In this document: positions 36,560-45,215 of the stretch, piece by piece
Layout of the letters: each line of letters begins with the position of its first letter
Numbering within the stretch: the first letter of the stretch is position 1
Assembly: GCF_030162935.1 (NCBI RefSeq)
Contig: NZ_JASAUZ010000074.1
Location: 1 to 64,000, forward strand
From: Comamonas halotolerans
GTDB lineage: Bacteria; Pseudomonadota; Gammaproteobacteria; Burkholderiales; Burkholderiaceae_C
DNA length: 64,000 nucleotides
Direction: 5' to 3'
The notes under the pieces: generated by a model
Told to the model about the DNA's origin: nothing
Seen by the model: the letters and a program-made list of their open reading frames with translations, nothing else
Database searches by the model: none
Made by a program: the position numbers and the translations under genes

Positions 36560-38017
36560 TCAATCTTCGCTGATCAGCTTGATATCGCAATAGGCCTGCA
36601 AGCCTTCGATCCCGCACTCAGAGCCCCATCCACTTTCTTTCACCCCGCCAAAAGGCGCCTCGGGCATGGATACCGTCAAACTGTTGATGCCCAGCATGCC
36701 GGTCTCCAGACCCCGAGCCAGTTGCATGCGGGTTGCACTGTCTTGCGTGAACGCATAGCTGGCCAAGCCATAAGGCAGACGGTTGGCACGTGCGATCGCC
36801 TCTTCCACGGAGTCCACGGGGTTGATCAGTGCCAAAGGGCCAAAAGGCTCTTCGTTCATCAGGCGCGCATCTTCTGGCACCCCGGTCAGCACCGTGGGTT
36901 GCCAGAAAAAACCGGGGCCTTTCATCTCCTGCCCACCGCATTCCACTTTAGCGCCACGTTGCACCGCATCGGCGATCAAGCTGCGCATGGCTTCAATACG
37001 CCTTGGATTGGCCATGGGGCCCATGCCACATGCGGCATCCAGTCCATTTCCCGGAACAATTTGCCGCACACGTTCCACAAACGCCGCGACAAAAGCGTCG
37101 TACTGGCTGCGGTGCACATAAAACCGGGTGGGCGCAATGCAAATCTGCCCGGCATTGCGGTACTTGCCCGCAACCAGCATATCGGCCGCTTGCTGCACAT
37201 GGGCATCGGCACACACGATCACAGGAGCATGCCCACCCAGTTCCATAGTGGCACGTTTGAGGGTTTTGGCCGCCTGCTGCGCCAGCAATTTCCCCACAGC
37301 GCTGGAGCCTGTGAAGGAGAACTTGGCAATCAGCGGATGATCCAACAAATACGCCGACACCTGCGATGGCACGCCAAATACGGCCTGCAGCACACCAGCA
37401 GGCAAGCCGCTGTCCTGCAATGCACGCACCAGCGCAAGACCGCAGCCAGGTGTTTCTTCGGCCAGCTTCAGCACCAGCGTGCAACCCGCGGCCAATGCCC
37501 CGGCAATCTTGCGAGCGGGCGTGATGACAGGAAAGTTCCACGGCGTAAAAGCTGCACACACCCCTACAGGCTCATGCAGCACGGTGATGCGCTGTGTCAA
37601 CGTGCGCCCAGGCACGACACGGCCGTAATTGCGACGACCTTCCTCGGCATACCAGTCAAATGTGTCGGCCGCGGCCAGCAACTCCAGCCGCGCCTCTCGC
37701 AGCGGCTTGCCTTGCTCCATCGTCATGGTCTGCGCAATCGCCTCCACGCGTTCACGCAGCAAATCGGCTGCCGCACGCAAAATGCGCGCACGCTCTTGCG
37801 GGGCCATCGCGCGCCAGCCTGCAAACGCTGCTTTGGCCCCCTGCACGGCAGCTTCCAGGTCTTGCTGCGTGGCATGGGGCAGCAGCGCCAGCACTTCACC
37901 CGTGGCAGGGTTGAGAACTTCTTCAGTCACACGCCCTTCGGCGCCCAGCCATTGGCCATCAATCAGCAGCTGTGGCGAGGGATAAGACGTTGCCCCGATA
38001 TTCATCACCTTGTTCAT
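36560..38017 (-). CDS. Aldehyde dehydrogenase (succinate-semialdehyde dehydrogenase-like)
   Basis: A 485-residue NAD(P)-dependent aldehyde dehydrogenase of the GabD-like group. The oxyanion-hole asparagine is in FTPWNFPV, the general base glutamate in MELGGHAPVIV and the nucleophilic cysteine in NAGQICIAPTR. It should oxidise an aldehyde to its acid. Its start overlaps the stop of the alcohol dehydrogenase gene by 4 bp (ATGA), so the alcohol-to-acid steps are coupled. Succinate semialdehyde is only one possible substrate. Confidence 0.88.
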   Translation of the reverse strand: MNKVMNIGATSYPSPQLLIDGQWLGAEGRVTEEVLNPATGEVLALLPHATQQDLEAAVQGAKAAFAGWRAMAPQERARILRAAADLLRERVEAIAQTMTMEQGKPLREARLELLAAADTFDWYAEEGRRNYGRVVPGRTLTQRITVLHEPVGVCAAFTPWNFPVITPARKIAGALAAGCTLVLKLAEETPGCGLALVRALQDSGLPAGVLQAVFGVPSQVSAYLLDHPLIAKFSFTGSSAVGKLLAQQAAKTLKRATMELGGHAPVIVCADAHVQQAADMLVAGKYRNAGQICIAPTRFYVHRSQYDAFVAAFVERVRQIVPGNGLDAACGMGPMANPRRIEAMRSLIADAVQRGAKVECGGQEMKGPGFFWQPTVLTGVPEDARLMNEEPFGPLALINPVDSVEEAIARANRLPYGLASYAFTQDSATRMQLARGLETGMLGINSLTVSMPEAPFGGVKESGWGSECGIEGLQAYCDIKLISED

Positions 38018-39150
38018 ACTTCCCCCATGCGAATAATTTGGCGGATAGCCTCGCCGCGCGCCAAACGGTCAAAACCCTCATTGATTTCATCGAGCGTGAG
38101 ATAACCTGTCACCAACTGCTCCACTGGCAAACGCCCTGCCTCATACAAGGAGATGTAGCGCGGAACATCTCGCCGCGGAATACAGCTGCCCATATAGCTG
38201 CCTTTGAGCGTGCGCTCTTCGGCCACCATCTGCGCCGAGGTGAAGCTGAAGATTTGATCGCTGATACGTGGCAGACCAACGGTCACGGTCGTACCTCCTT
38301 TGCGCGTGACTTGGTAAGCCAGCTCCAGCCCGGCGACAGCACCCACCATTTCCAATGCGTGGTGCACGCCTCCCTGGGTGATGCTACGAATCTGCGCCAC
38401 TGCATCCGCATCTTTGGCATTCACCGTGTGCGTGGCCCCCATGCGTTTGGCAATGGCCAACTTGTCATCGGCAATATCCACCGCAATCACTTGTGTGGCA
38501 CCCGCCGCCAACGCCCCCAAAATGCCCGAAAGTCCCACGCCACCCATGCCCACCACGGCCACACTCTGCCCTGGCTGGACACCGCACGCGTTAACCACCG
38601 TTCCCACCCCAGTCATCACGGCGCAACCAAAGAGTGCTGCGATGTCCAGTGGAATGCGCTTGTCGATCTTCTGCACAGCTTGCCGCGCCACCACCGTGTG
38701 CTCGGCAAACGCAGCAAGACCGACAAAGTGGTTGATGGGCTGACCGTTCTCCGACAAACGCCGCTCGCCATTGAGCAAGGTCCCTGCCACATTGGCAGCA
38801 CCCGCAGGCTCACACTGCACAGGTCGGCCTTCTGCGCATGGCAGGCAATGTCCACAGCTGGGCACAAACAGCAGTACCACATGGTCACCAACCTCCAGGT
38901 CCATGACCCCTTCGCCTACTTGCTCCACAATGCCTGCGGCCTCATGCCCCAGCACAATCGGTGTGGCGCGAGGGCGGTCGCCGTTGATGATGGAAAGGTC
39001 AGAGTGGCAGATGCCTGCGGCCATCACCTTGATCAGCACCTCATCACGCTGTGGAGCTTGCAAATCCACCTCCACCACATCCAGCGGACGCGACTGCGCA
39101 AATGGCATGGATGCGCCTGCCTGGCGCAATACGGCTGCACGTGTTTTCAT
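38014..39150 (-). CDS. Zinc-dependent alcohol dehydrogenase (MDR family)
   Basis: A 378-residue medium-chain dehydrogenase. The catalytic-zinc ligands appear in GICHSDLS and GHEAAGIVEQVGEG, and the structural-zinc cysteines in CGHCLPCAEGRPVQC. The Rossmann motif is VVGMGGVGLSG. The overall form is that of aryl- or long-chain-alcohol dehydrogenases. With the aldehyde dehydrogenase it would turn an alcohol into an acid ready for the CoA ligases of the island. It follows the LivK-type binding-protein gene by 15 bp. Confidence 0.9.
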   Translation of the reverse strand: MKTRAAVLRQAGASMPFAQSRPLDVVEVDLQAPQRDEVLIKVMAAGICHSDLSIINGDRPRATPIVLGHEAAGIVEQVGEGVMDLEVGDHVVLLFVPSCGHCLPCAEGRPVQCEPAGAANVAGTLLNGERRLSENGQPINHFVGLAAFAEHTVVARQAVQKIDKRIPLDIAALFGCAVMTGVGTVVNACGVQPGQSVAVVGMGGVGLSGILGALAAGATQVIAVDIADDKLAIAKRMGATHTVNAKDADAVAQIRSITQGGVHHALEMVGAVAGLELAYQVTRKGGTTVTVGLPRISDQIFSFTSAQMVAEERTLKGSYMGSCIPRRDVPRYISLYEAGRLPVEQLVTGYLTLDEINEGFDRLARGEAIRQIIRMGEV

Positions 39151-39165
39151 GGATCCTCCTTGTAT

Positions 39166-40389
39166 TTATTTCTTCACCAACGCGCATGTACTCTCGGACA
39201 GCGGTTTGAATGCCTTCTCGCCAGGAATGGTGCTCAAAATCTTGTAGTAGTCCCAAGTACCTTTGGACTCAGCAGGCGTCTTCACCTGCGCCAGATACAT
39301 GTCATGCACCATGCGCCCGTCTTCACGGATATGGCCACCCTGGGCAAACATGTCGTCCAGCTTCATGCTCTTGAGCTGCTTGGCAACTGTTAGCCCCTCA
39401 TCGGTTTTAGTGGATTCAATAGCTTTCAGATACTGGGTTACCGCCGAATACGCGCCTGCGTGAATCATTGAAGGCATGACATTCATGCGCGCTTTGAAAC
39501 GCTCTGCCCAAGCTCTTGTTTCTGGGGTCCGATCCCAGTAGAACGCTGTGGCAAACACCATGCCTTGCGCCAGTTTCAGGCCCAGAGAGTGCACATCACT
39601 GATAAACATGATTTGCGGCACCAAGGTTTGCTTGGGCATGAGGCCGAACTGGCTCGCAGACTTGATGGCATTCACTGTGTCGTTGCCGGCACTTACCAAG
39701 GTCACTACGGGTGATTTAGAGCCTTGGGCCTGCAAGATGAAAGAGGAGAAGTCATTCGCACCCAAAGGGTAGAACGTCTTGCCCGTGATCTTGCCTCCAC
39801 CTTTTTCCACCATATGGGTGATGGTGTTGGTCGCTGTCTTGCCGAAAGCGTAATCCACGGCCAGAACATACCAATCCTTCTTGCCCTGAGACATCAGCCC
39901 ATGTACTGCACCGCTTGCGAAGGCATAAGTATCGTAGGTGTAGTGAATGGCAGTAGGAATGCAATGCTCATTGGTCAACACATCGGAAGCCGCCGCTGTA
40001 TTCAGGATCAGCTTGTTGCGCTCTTTGGCCAGGTTGTAGACTGCAATCGATACAGCCGTATTGTTCAAATCCACCAGCGCATCAACACCTTCGCGGTCAA
40101 ACCAGGTACGTGCGCGGGTAGCACCGATATCGGCCTTGTTCTGGTGGTCAGCAAAAACCACCTCCACCTTTTTCCCCAGCACGCTGCCACCAAAGTCCTC
40201 CACCGCCATCTTCGCGGCCTCCACCGAGCCTTTGCCCGCCGTATCGGCATACAGGCCCGACATATCCGTCAACACCCCGATACGGACCACGTCATCTGAA
40301 ATGCTCTGGGCCTGAGCCAACGTGGTGGCACTCAACACCGCCATACATGCAGCGACGGCTGTGCTACGCTGAAGAAAATTGCTGGGCAT
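39166..40389 (-). CDS. LivK-type ABC transporter substrate-binding protein
   Basis: A 407-residue secreted binding protein of the branched-chain amino acid/amide type. The signal peptide ends near LAQAQS, and VVRIGVLTDMSGLYAD opens the mature domain. Relatives of this form bind aromatic or aliphatic acids as often as amino acids. No permease or ATPase genes are adjacent. It is the first gene of a minus-strand unit with alcohol and aldehyde dehydrogenase. AGGAG lies seven bases ahead of the ATG at 40389; a second ATG in the spacer is out of frame. Confidence 0.9.
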   Translation of the reverse strand: MPSNFLQRSTAVAACMAVLSATTLAQAQSISDDVVRIGVLTDMSGLYADTAGKGSVEAAKMAVEDFGGSVLGKKVEVVFADHQNKADIGATRARTWFDREGVDALVDLNNTAVSIAVYNLAKERNKLILNTAAASDVLTNEHCIPTAIHYTYDTYAFASGAVHGLMSQGKKDWYVLAVDYAFGKTATNTITHMVEKGGGKITGKTFYPLGANDFSSFILQAQGSKSPVVTLVSAGNDTVNAIKSASQFGLMPKQTLVPQIMFISDVHSLGLKLAQGMVFATAFYWDRTPETRAWAERFKARMNVMPSMIHAGAYSAVTQYLKAIESTKTDEGLTVAKQLKSMKLDDMFAQGGHIREDGRMVHDMYLAQVKTPAESKGTWDYYKILSTIPGEKAFKPLSESTCALVKK

Positions 40390-40780
40390 TCATGTCTCCT
40401 GTGAATTTGTGGAACATCCAAACCAGCATGCCCGAGGAAGCATGACGCTCCTTGAGGCTTTTCCCGGGTATGTCAGCAGACTTCGCGCCAAGGTCTATTT
40501 GTGCTGCGCTCGCTCATTCATAGCTATATCTCGCGCTGTGGCACTACGCAGCGTTGCTTGACGATATCTTCAGGCGAAGAAGTCTTTCAGATTGGCAAAG
40601 CACTGCTTTCACACATTCCAAGCCCTTCGCTGTACAACGCGAGAACAAGGGCAAACACACCCTTTCAGATTGCCAAATTGCTGCGACAGGCACTTGAAGG
40701 CATCCTGTTTCTAGCAGCGCCATCGTCAATCAAACGATGGCATTTACCCAACTGTCTTTTGGCGCTTCGCGTCTTCTTCT
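40390..40780. promoter_or_regulatory. Divergent intergenic region with a 17-bp direct repeat
   Basis: This 391-bp gap separates the LivK/ADH/ALDH unit from the DUF35/thiolase-like unit. CTTTCAGATTG followed by one variable base and CAAA occurs at 40584-40600 and again at 40662-40678, in the same orientation and 78 bp apart. It could be an operator pair for a local regulator. No small gene was found. Confidence 0.45.
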
Positions 40781-41155
40781 ATGCAACTGAGCGCACAGAA
40801 CCATTACCAGGCCGAACTGGATGCTGGCCGATTTGGCATTCAGCAGTGCACAGCATGCCAGCACCACGTATTCACCCCGCGCGAACTGTGCCCGCACTGC
40901 GGCAATAGCCCTCTGAAATGGGTGCGCAGCGCTGGTACCGGCACCGTCTACTCGCACACGACCATTGCGCGCAAAGCCGACGCAGGTGGTAACTACAACG
41001 TTGCGCTGGTCGACCTTGATGAAGGGGTACGCATGATGGGCCGCGTCGATGGCATGCCTCCAGAACAAGTGCAAATTGGCATGCGCGTGAAAGCACAAGT
41101 GATTCAACACAACGGCAAAGGCCTCGTGGTTTTTCTGCCTGAACAGAGCGCATGA
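40781..41155 (+). CDS. DUF35 zinc-ribbon/OB-fold protein, acyl-CoA binding
   Basis: A 124-residue protein with a rubredoxin-like zinc ribbon (C23, C26, C37, C40 in CTACQHHVFTPRELCPHC) and a C-terminal OB-fold. DUF35 proteins pair with thiolase-like proteins. The best-known case is the retro-aldolase that removes the last side-chain carbons in steroid breakdown (Ltp2 with ChsH2-DUF35). Here the thiolase-like gene follows at once. The start lies in an ATG with no strong ribosome-binding site. It is the first gene of a four-gene unit. Confidence 0.9.
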   Translation: MQLSAQNHYQAELDAGRFGIQQCTACQHHVFTPRELCPHCGNSPLKWVRSAGTGTVYSHTTIARKADAGGNYNVALVDLDEGVRMMGRVDGMPPEQVQIGMRVKAQVIQHNGKGLVVFLPEQSA

Positions 41156-41166
41156 GGAGATCTGCC

Positions 41167-42384
41167 ATGTCACAAGCTTTCCAAATACCCCAGTCTTCTC
41201 TCAATGCTGCTGAAGTGAACCGTGTTCTGCGTGGCAAAGTCGCCATTGCAGGCGCAGCAACGTATGGCTGCGGTGAATCACCGGGTCTGGACGACATGAC
41301 GCTGCTGGTGCGTGCGGCGCACGCAGCAGTGGCCGATGCCGGTCTGAGCATGCAGGATATTGATGGCATTGCCACTTGCAGTGTCACAGCCAGCATGTGG
41401 GCAATGCCTGTGATTGAGCATCTCGGCATCAACCCCAGCTACATCGACGGAACCATGCTGGGCGGCAGCAGCTTCATCGCACACCTGCTTCCGGCCATCC
41501 GTGCGCTTGAAGCAGGCCAGTGCAAGCATGTGCTGATCTGCTATGGCAGCGCACAACGCACCAGCAGCCATGGCCGCAAAGAGATTGTTGCCGCCCGGCG
41601 CATCATGGATCCACAGCCCTACGAGCATCCCTATGATCCGCTGCTACCGCCGTCCGCCTATGCCATGGCCGCACAGTGTCATATGCATGAGTTTGGCACC
41701 ACCAGAGAGCAGATGGCGGAAGTGGCCGTGGCTGCCCGCGCCTGGGCACAAATGAATCCGGAAGCCTTCATGCGTGATCCGCTGACCATTGAAGATGTGC
41801 TCAGCGCCCGCATGGTTTCATCCCCCTTTGGCGTGCGTGACTGCTGTCTGGTGACCGATGGCGCCGGTGCCATTGTTCTCAGTCGCGCTGACCGTGCGAA
41901 AGACCTGGCTCAGCCCCCGGTCTACATCCTGGGCAACGCCACCGCGTGCTGGAACCGCCAGATTTCCTGCATGCCCGATCTCACTGTCACCGCGGCCTCC
42001 CAGTCTGGCAAGCAGGCATTTGACATGGCGGGCCTGAAACCTGCCGATATGGACATGGCCCAGCTCTACGATGCGTTCACCATCAACACCATTTTGTTCC
42101 TGGAAGATCTGGGCTTTTGCGCCAAGGGAGAAGGTGGTGCTTTTGTCCAGGGTGGCGGCATCGCTCCAGGCGGGCGGCTGGCCGTCAACACCAACGGCGG
42201 GGGGCTGTCTTGCGTGCATCCGGGCATGTATGGCGTATTTCTGCTCATTGAGGCCGTGCGGCAGCTTCGAGGACAAGCTGGCCAGCGCCAACTGAGCAAA
42301 CACAACACTGCCGTCGTGCATGGCAACGGCGGCACGCTCTCCAGCCAGGCCACCGCCATCTTGGGCACAGCAGATGCCCTGTGA
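41167..42384 (+). CDS. Thiolase-like protein (SCP2/Ltp2 type), partner of DUF35
   Basis: A 405-residue thiolase-fold protein of the lipid-transfer/SCP-x type. At the position of the thiolase nucleophile it reads GTMLGGSSF (about residues 95-103), with no cysteine. The C-terminal half has YDAFT and HPGMYG in place of the usual thiolase histidine loop. This fits a non-thiolytic enzyme such as a retro-aldolase that works with DUF35, rather than a true thiolase; this is an inference. AGGAG seven bases ahead decides the ATG at 41167; an ATG at 41152 overlaps the DUF35 stop, but the box lies inside that reading. Confidence 0.87.
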   Translation: MSQAFQIPQSSLNAAEVNRVLRGKVAIAGAATYGCGESPGLDDMTLLVRAAHAAVADAGLSMQDIDGIATCSVTASMWAMPVIEHLGINPSYIDGTMLGGSSFIAHLLPAIRALEAGQCKHVLICYGSAQRTSSHGRKEIVAARRIMDPQPYEHPYDPLLPPSAYAMAAQCHMHEFGTTREQMAEVAVAARAWAQMNPEAFMRDPLTIEDVLSARMVSSPFGVRDCCLVTDGAGAIVLSRADRAKDLAQPPVYILGNATACWNRQISCMPDLTVTAASQSGKQAFDMAGLKPADMDMAQLYDAFTINTILFLEDLGFCAKGEGGAFVQGGGIAPGGRLAVNTNGGGLSCVHPGMYGVFLLIEAVRQLRGQAGQRQLSKHNTAVVHGNGGTLSSQATAILGTADAL

Positions 42385-42417
42385 TATCCACCACTCAAAA
42401 AGAACAAGGAAGACACC

Positions 42418-43578
42418 ATGATTCGTGATCCTGAAACCCTTGAAGCCCTGCTTGACAGCATTCGCCGCTTTGTCCGTGATCGCCTGGTTCCGGCTGAAAA
42501 TGAAGTAGCCGAAACCGATGAAATCCCTCCGACCATCGTGCAGGAAATGCGAGATCTGGGGCTGTTTGGTCTGACCATTCCAGAAAAATTCGGCGGCCTG
42601 GAGCTGACCATGGAGGAAGAAGTGGCCGTGCTGCTGGAGCTATGCCAGACATCGCCAGCGTTCCGCTCCATCATCGGCACCACGGTGGGCATTGGCTCGC
42701 AAGGGATTTTGATGGACGGCACCGCCGAGCAGCAAGCGCAATGGCTGCCTAAACTGGCCACTGGCGCAACCATTGCCTCATTTGCACTGACCGAGCCCGA
42801 AGCTGGCTCTGATGCTGCCTCCATCCGCACCACTGCCATCAAGGATGGCGATTTCTACATAGTCAACGGCACCAAGCGCTTTATTACCAACGCGCCGCAC
42901 GCCGGCATCTTCACCTTGATGGCGCGCACCAGCCCAGACGTCAAGGGTGCAGCAGGTGTGTCGTCATTTATCGTCGATGCCAAATCGCCTGGAATCAGCT
43001 TTGGCAAGTACGACAAGAAGATGGGCCAGCGCGGCGCTCACACCTGTGATGTGATCTTTGACAACGTCAAGGTGCCAGCAGCCAACCTGATCGGACTGCA
43101 AGAAGGCAAAGGCTTTGTGACGGCCATGAAGGTACTGGAAAAAGGCCGTATACATATTGCAGCCGTGGCCGTCGGAGTTGCCAAACGCATCCTGCGCGAC
43201 GCACTTGCATACGCACTCGATCGCAAGCAGTTTGGGCAACCCATCTGCGATTTCCAGCTGGTACAGGCCATGCTGGCCGACAGCCAGGCCGAGCTGTATG
43301 CCGCCGAGTGCATGACCGTGGACGCTGCGCGCCGGCGCGATGCTGGTGAAAACGTCTCCACGCACGCATCCTCCGCCAAAATGTTTGCCACCGAAATGTG
43401 TGGCCGAGTGGCAGACCGGGCTGTGCAGATTCTGGGCGGATCGGGCTATATGTCTGAGTACGGTATCGAACGCTTTTACCGCGATGTTCGCCTTTTCCGC
43501 TTGTATGAAGGCACCACCCAGATCCAGCAGTTGATCATTGCCAAAAACATGATCCGTGAAGCCCGTGCCAACGCATGA
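42418..43578 (+). CDS. Acyl-CoA dehydrogenase 2
   Basis: A 386-residue acyl-CoA dehydrogenase. The FAD segment is FALTEPEAGSDAASIRT, followed by RFITNAPHAGIF, and the catalytic glutamate is in RLYEGTTQIQQL. All motifs are standard. It should oxidise an acyl-CoA to the 2-enoyl-CoA with transfer of electrons to ETF. AAGGAAG precedes the ATG. The next gene overlaps its stop codon. In this unit it stands between the thiolase-like gene and a PaaI thioesterase gene. Confidence 0.92.
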   Translation: MIRDPETLEALLDSIRRFVRDRLVPAENEVAETDEIPPTIVQEMRDLGLFGLTIPEKFGGLELTMEEEVAVLLELCQTSPAFRSIIGTTVGIGSQGILMDGTAEQQAQWLPKLATGATIASFALTEPEAGSDAASIRTTAIKDGDFYIVNGTKRFITNAPHAGIFTLMARTSPDVKGAAGVSSFIVDAKSPGISFGKYDKKMGQRGAHTCDVIFDNVKVPAANLIGLQEGKGFVTAMKVLEKGRIHIAAVAVGVAKRILRDALAYALDRKQFGQPICDFQLVQAMLADSQAELYAAECMTVDAARRRDAGENVSTHASSAKMFATEMCGRVADRAVQILGGSGYMSEYGIERFYRDVRLFRLYEGTTQIQQLIIAKNMIREARANA

Positions 43579-44042
43579 TGAATGACAACACTTCTTTAGC
43601 AGCAGTGCAGGCAGCGGTGAATCAGGCAACGAGTGACCGCAATGCATTCATGCGCCTCATTGGCGCCACCCAAATTCCTGCCCCCGAAGGGAAGGTACGC
43701 ATACATCTTCCCCATCTGCGTGACGAACTGCTCAACCAACTACCTGCAGCACATGGCGGCGTGCTAATGACGCTGTTCGACGCTGTAATGTCTCGGGCTG
43801 CAGGCGAGCTTGCTGGTGCGCCATCACAAACAGCCGTGACCGTAGAGATGAGCAGCCGCTTCCACCGTCCAGGCAAAGGCGCTTTGCTGGCCGAGGGCTG
43901 GGTGGTGCATGCCAGCCGCAGCCTGTGCAGCTGTGCCGGGCAAATCACTGACGAAAAAGGCAGTTTGCTTGCTTCTGCCACCGGCACATTCAAGTACTGG
44001 CTGGCGCCCACCACATTGGATACACCATCGAACACCAATTAG
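43575..44042 (+). CDS. PaaI-family hotdog thioesterase 2
   Basis: A 155-residue hotdog thioesterase. The family segment AHGGVLMTLFDAVMSRAAG holds the HGG motif and aspartate. It would hydrolyse an acyl-CoA of the pathway. The start ATG overlaps the dehydrogenase stop codon (ATGATGA). It is the last gene of the unit that begins at 40781; no clear terminator was seen in the 111 bp before the LysR gene end. Confidence 0.87.
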   Translation: MMNDNTSLAAVQAAVNQATSDRNAFMRLIGATQIPAPEGKVRIHLPHLRDELLNQLPAAHGGVLMTLFDAVMSRAAGELAGAPSQTAVTVEMSSRFHRPGKGALLAEGWVVHASRSLCSCAGQITDEKGSLLASATGTFKYWLAPTTLDTPSNTN

Positions 44043-44153
44043 GGCATGAGCATGTGCCTCTCAGCGATATGTCTGATGTTTGGATGGACAAGCATCTGAT
44101 GCAAGAAATGGCTGCGTGAAAAGCGAATTCAGTCAGCCATTCTTATTGATCAT

Positions 44154-45071
44154 TCACGCTTTGTGAAATGGTTTGCCCTGCGCATCCGCCACCAGCATAT
44201 CCACCAGCTCACGCGCAAAACTTGGCAATCCCTCCAGGCTACGCATGCAAATTTGCATATCGCGCAACGACCAGGCATCCGACAGCGGCACGATCGCAAT
44301 GTCCATAGACTCTGCATGCCGACTCGCAGCAGACTCGGGCAATACGCCCACCCCCACGCCCGACTCAATCATGCGACACGCAGTCTCAAAATTGCTGACC
44401 TGAATGCGCTGCTTGATGGGACGGTGCAGCAAGTCGGAGGCTTGACGCAAGAAAGCATGGATGGCGCTGGACTCATGCAGACCCACATAGTCCAGGTCCA
44501 GCGTGTCAGCAAATGCCAGTTGCGTTTCACCACTCAGTGGGTGACCTTTGGGCACAACCAGTACCAAGCGGTCTCTGCGGTACGGCAAAGTTTCCAGATT
44601 TTCGGTACGCACCAGCCCTGCCACAATGCCAATATCCGTCTGCCCGTCCATGACGGCACGCACGATATCGTGCGAAAGACGCTCACGCAAATCCACATTC
44701 ACATCAGGATTGGCACCCAAGAATGCACGCAACACAGGTGGCAGGAATTCACTCAGCGACGTGGTGTTGGCGTACACCCGCAAATGCCCCTTGATGCCGC
44801 GCACATACTCTTGCATGTCTCCGCGCAGATGCTCAATCTGACCCAGCACCGTACGTGCATGCATGACAAAAGCCTGCCCAGGTGGTGTCAGGGTCACACC
44901 CAGGCTGGTGCGATAGAGCAGCTTGGTGCCAATGCTGTCCTCCAGATTTTTGATGCGGGTACTGGCAGCAGGCAGAGAAATGAACGACAGTTCAGCGCCT
45001 CGGGTCATGCTGTTGGCCTCCGCGATATTGCTCATCAAACGCAGGTCAACAAGGTCAAAGTGCATAGTCAT
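44154..45071 (-). CDS. LysR-type transcriptional regulator 2
   Basis: A 305-residue LysR-family regulator with the helix-turn-helix at about residues 15-65 and the effector-binding domain after about residue 90. The HTH reads SLPAASTRIKNLEDSIG, a common LysR form. It is divergent from a CoA-transferase gene with a 144-bp gap and lies tail to tail with the DUF35 unit, so it may control the neighbouring catabolic genes. The start is uncertain: ATG at 45071 is given, with ATG at 45065 and 45080 as alternatives. The same frame stays open further upstream but only as an overlap with the next gene. Confidence 0.88.
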   Translation of the reverse strand: MTMHFDLVDLRLMSNIAEANSMTRGAELSFISLPAASTRIKNLEDSIGTKLLYRTSLGVTLTPPGQAFVMHARTVLGQIEHLRGDMQEYVRGIKGHLRVYANTTSLSEFLPPVLRAFLGANPDVNVDLRERLSHDIVRAVMDGQTDIGIVAGLVRTENLETLPYRRDRLVLVVPKGHPLSGETQLAFADTLDLDYVGLHESSAIHAFLRQASDLLHRPIKQRIQVSNFETACRMIESGVGVGVLPESAASRHAESMDIAIVPLSDAWSLRDMQICMRSLEGLPSFARELVDMLVADAQGKPFHKA

Positions 45072-45138
45072 GGAGATCATTCTAGAAAGACTTGGAAGCA
45101 CTGAATGTCCCGTATTTGCGCGCCTTGGGTAAACCCGC

Positions 45139-45149
45139 ATTTCACAAAT
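45139..45149. promoter_or_regulatory. Short inverted repeat, possible LysR site
   Basis: ATTT-CAC-AAAT forms a perfect 4-3-4 inverted repeat between the divergent LysR and CoA-transferase genes. It is short and could be chance; its place is where a LysR site would be expected. Confidence 0.3.
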
Positions 45150-45215
45150 CCGAAGCCAGCTGGCCATCACTTTATCTACGATGGACAAAGTCTCTTGGCA
45201 TCTTTGGTTCTTCGA

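Noticed and set aside
36512-38104. 530-codon open frame on the plus strand
   Set aside because: It is antisense to the aldehyde dehydrogenase gene, whose catalytic motifs are intact. Long antisense frames are common in DNA with this codon use.
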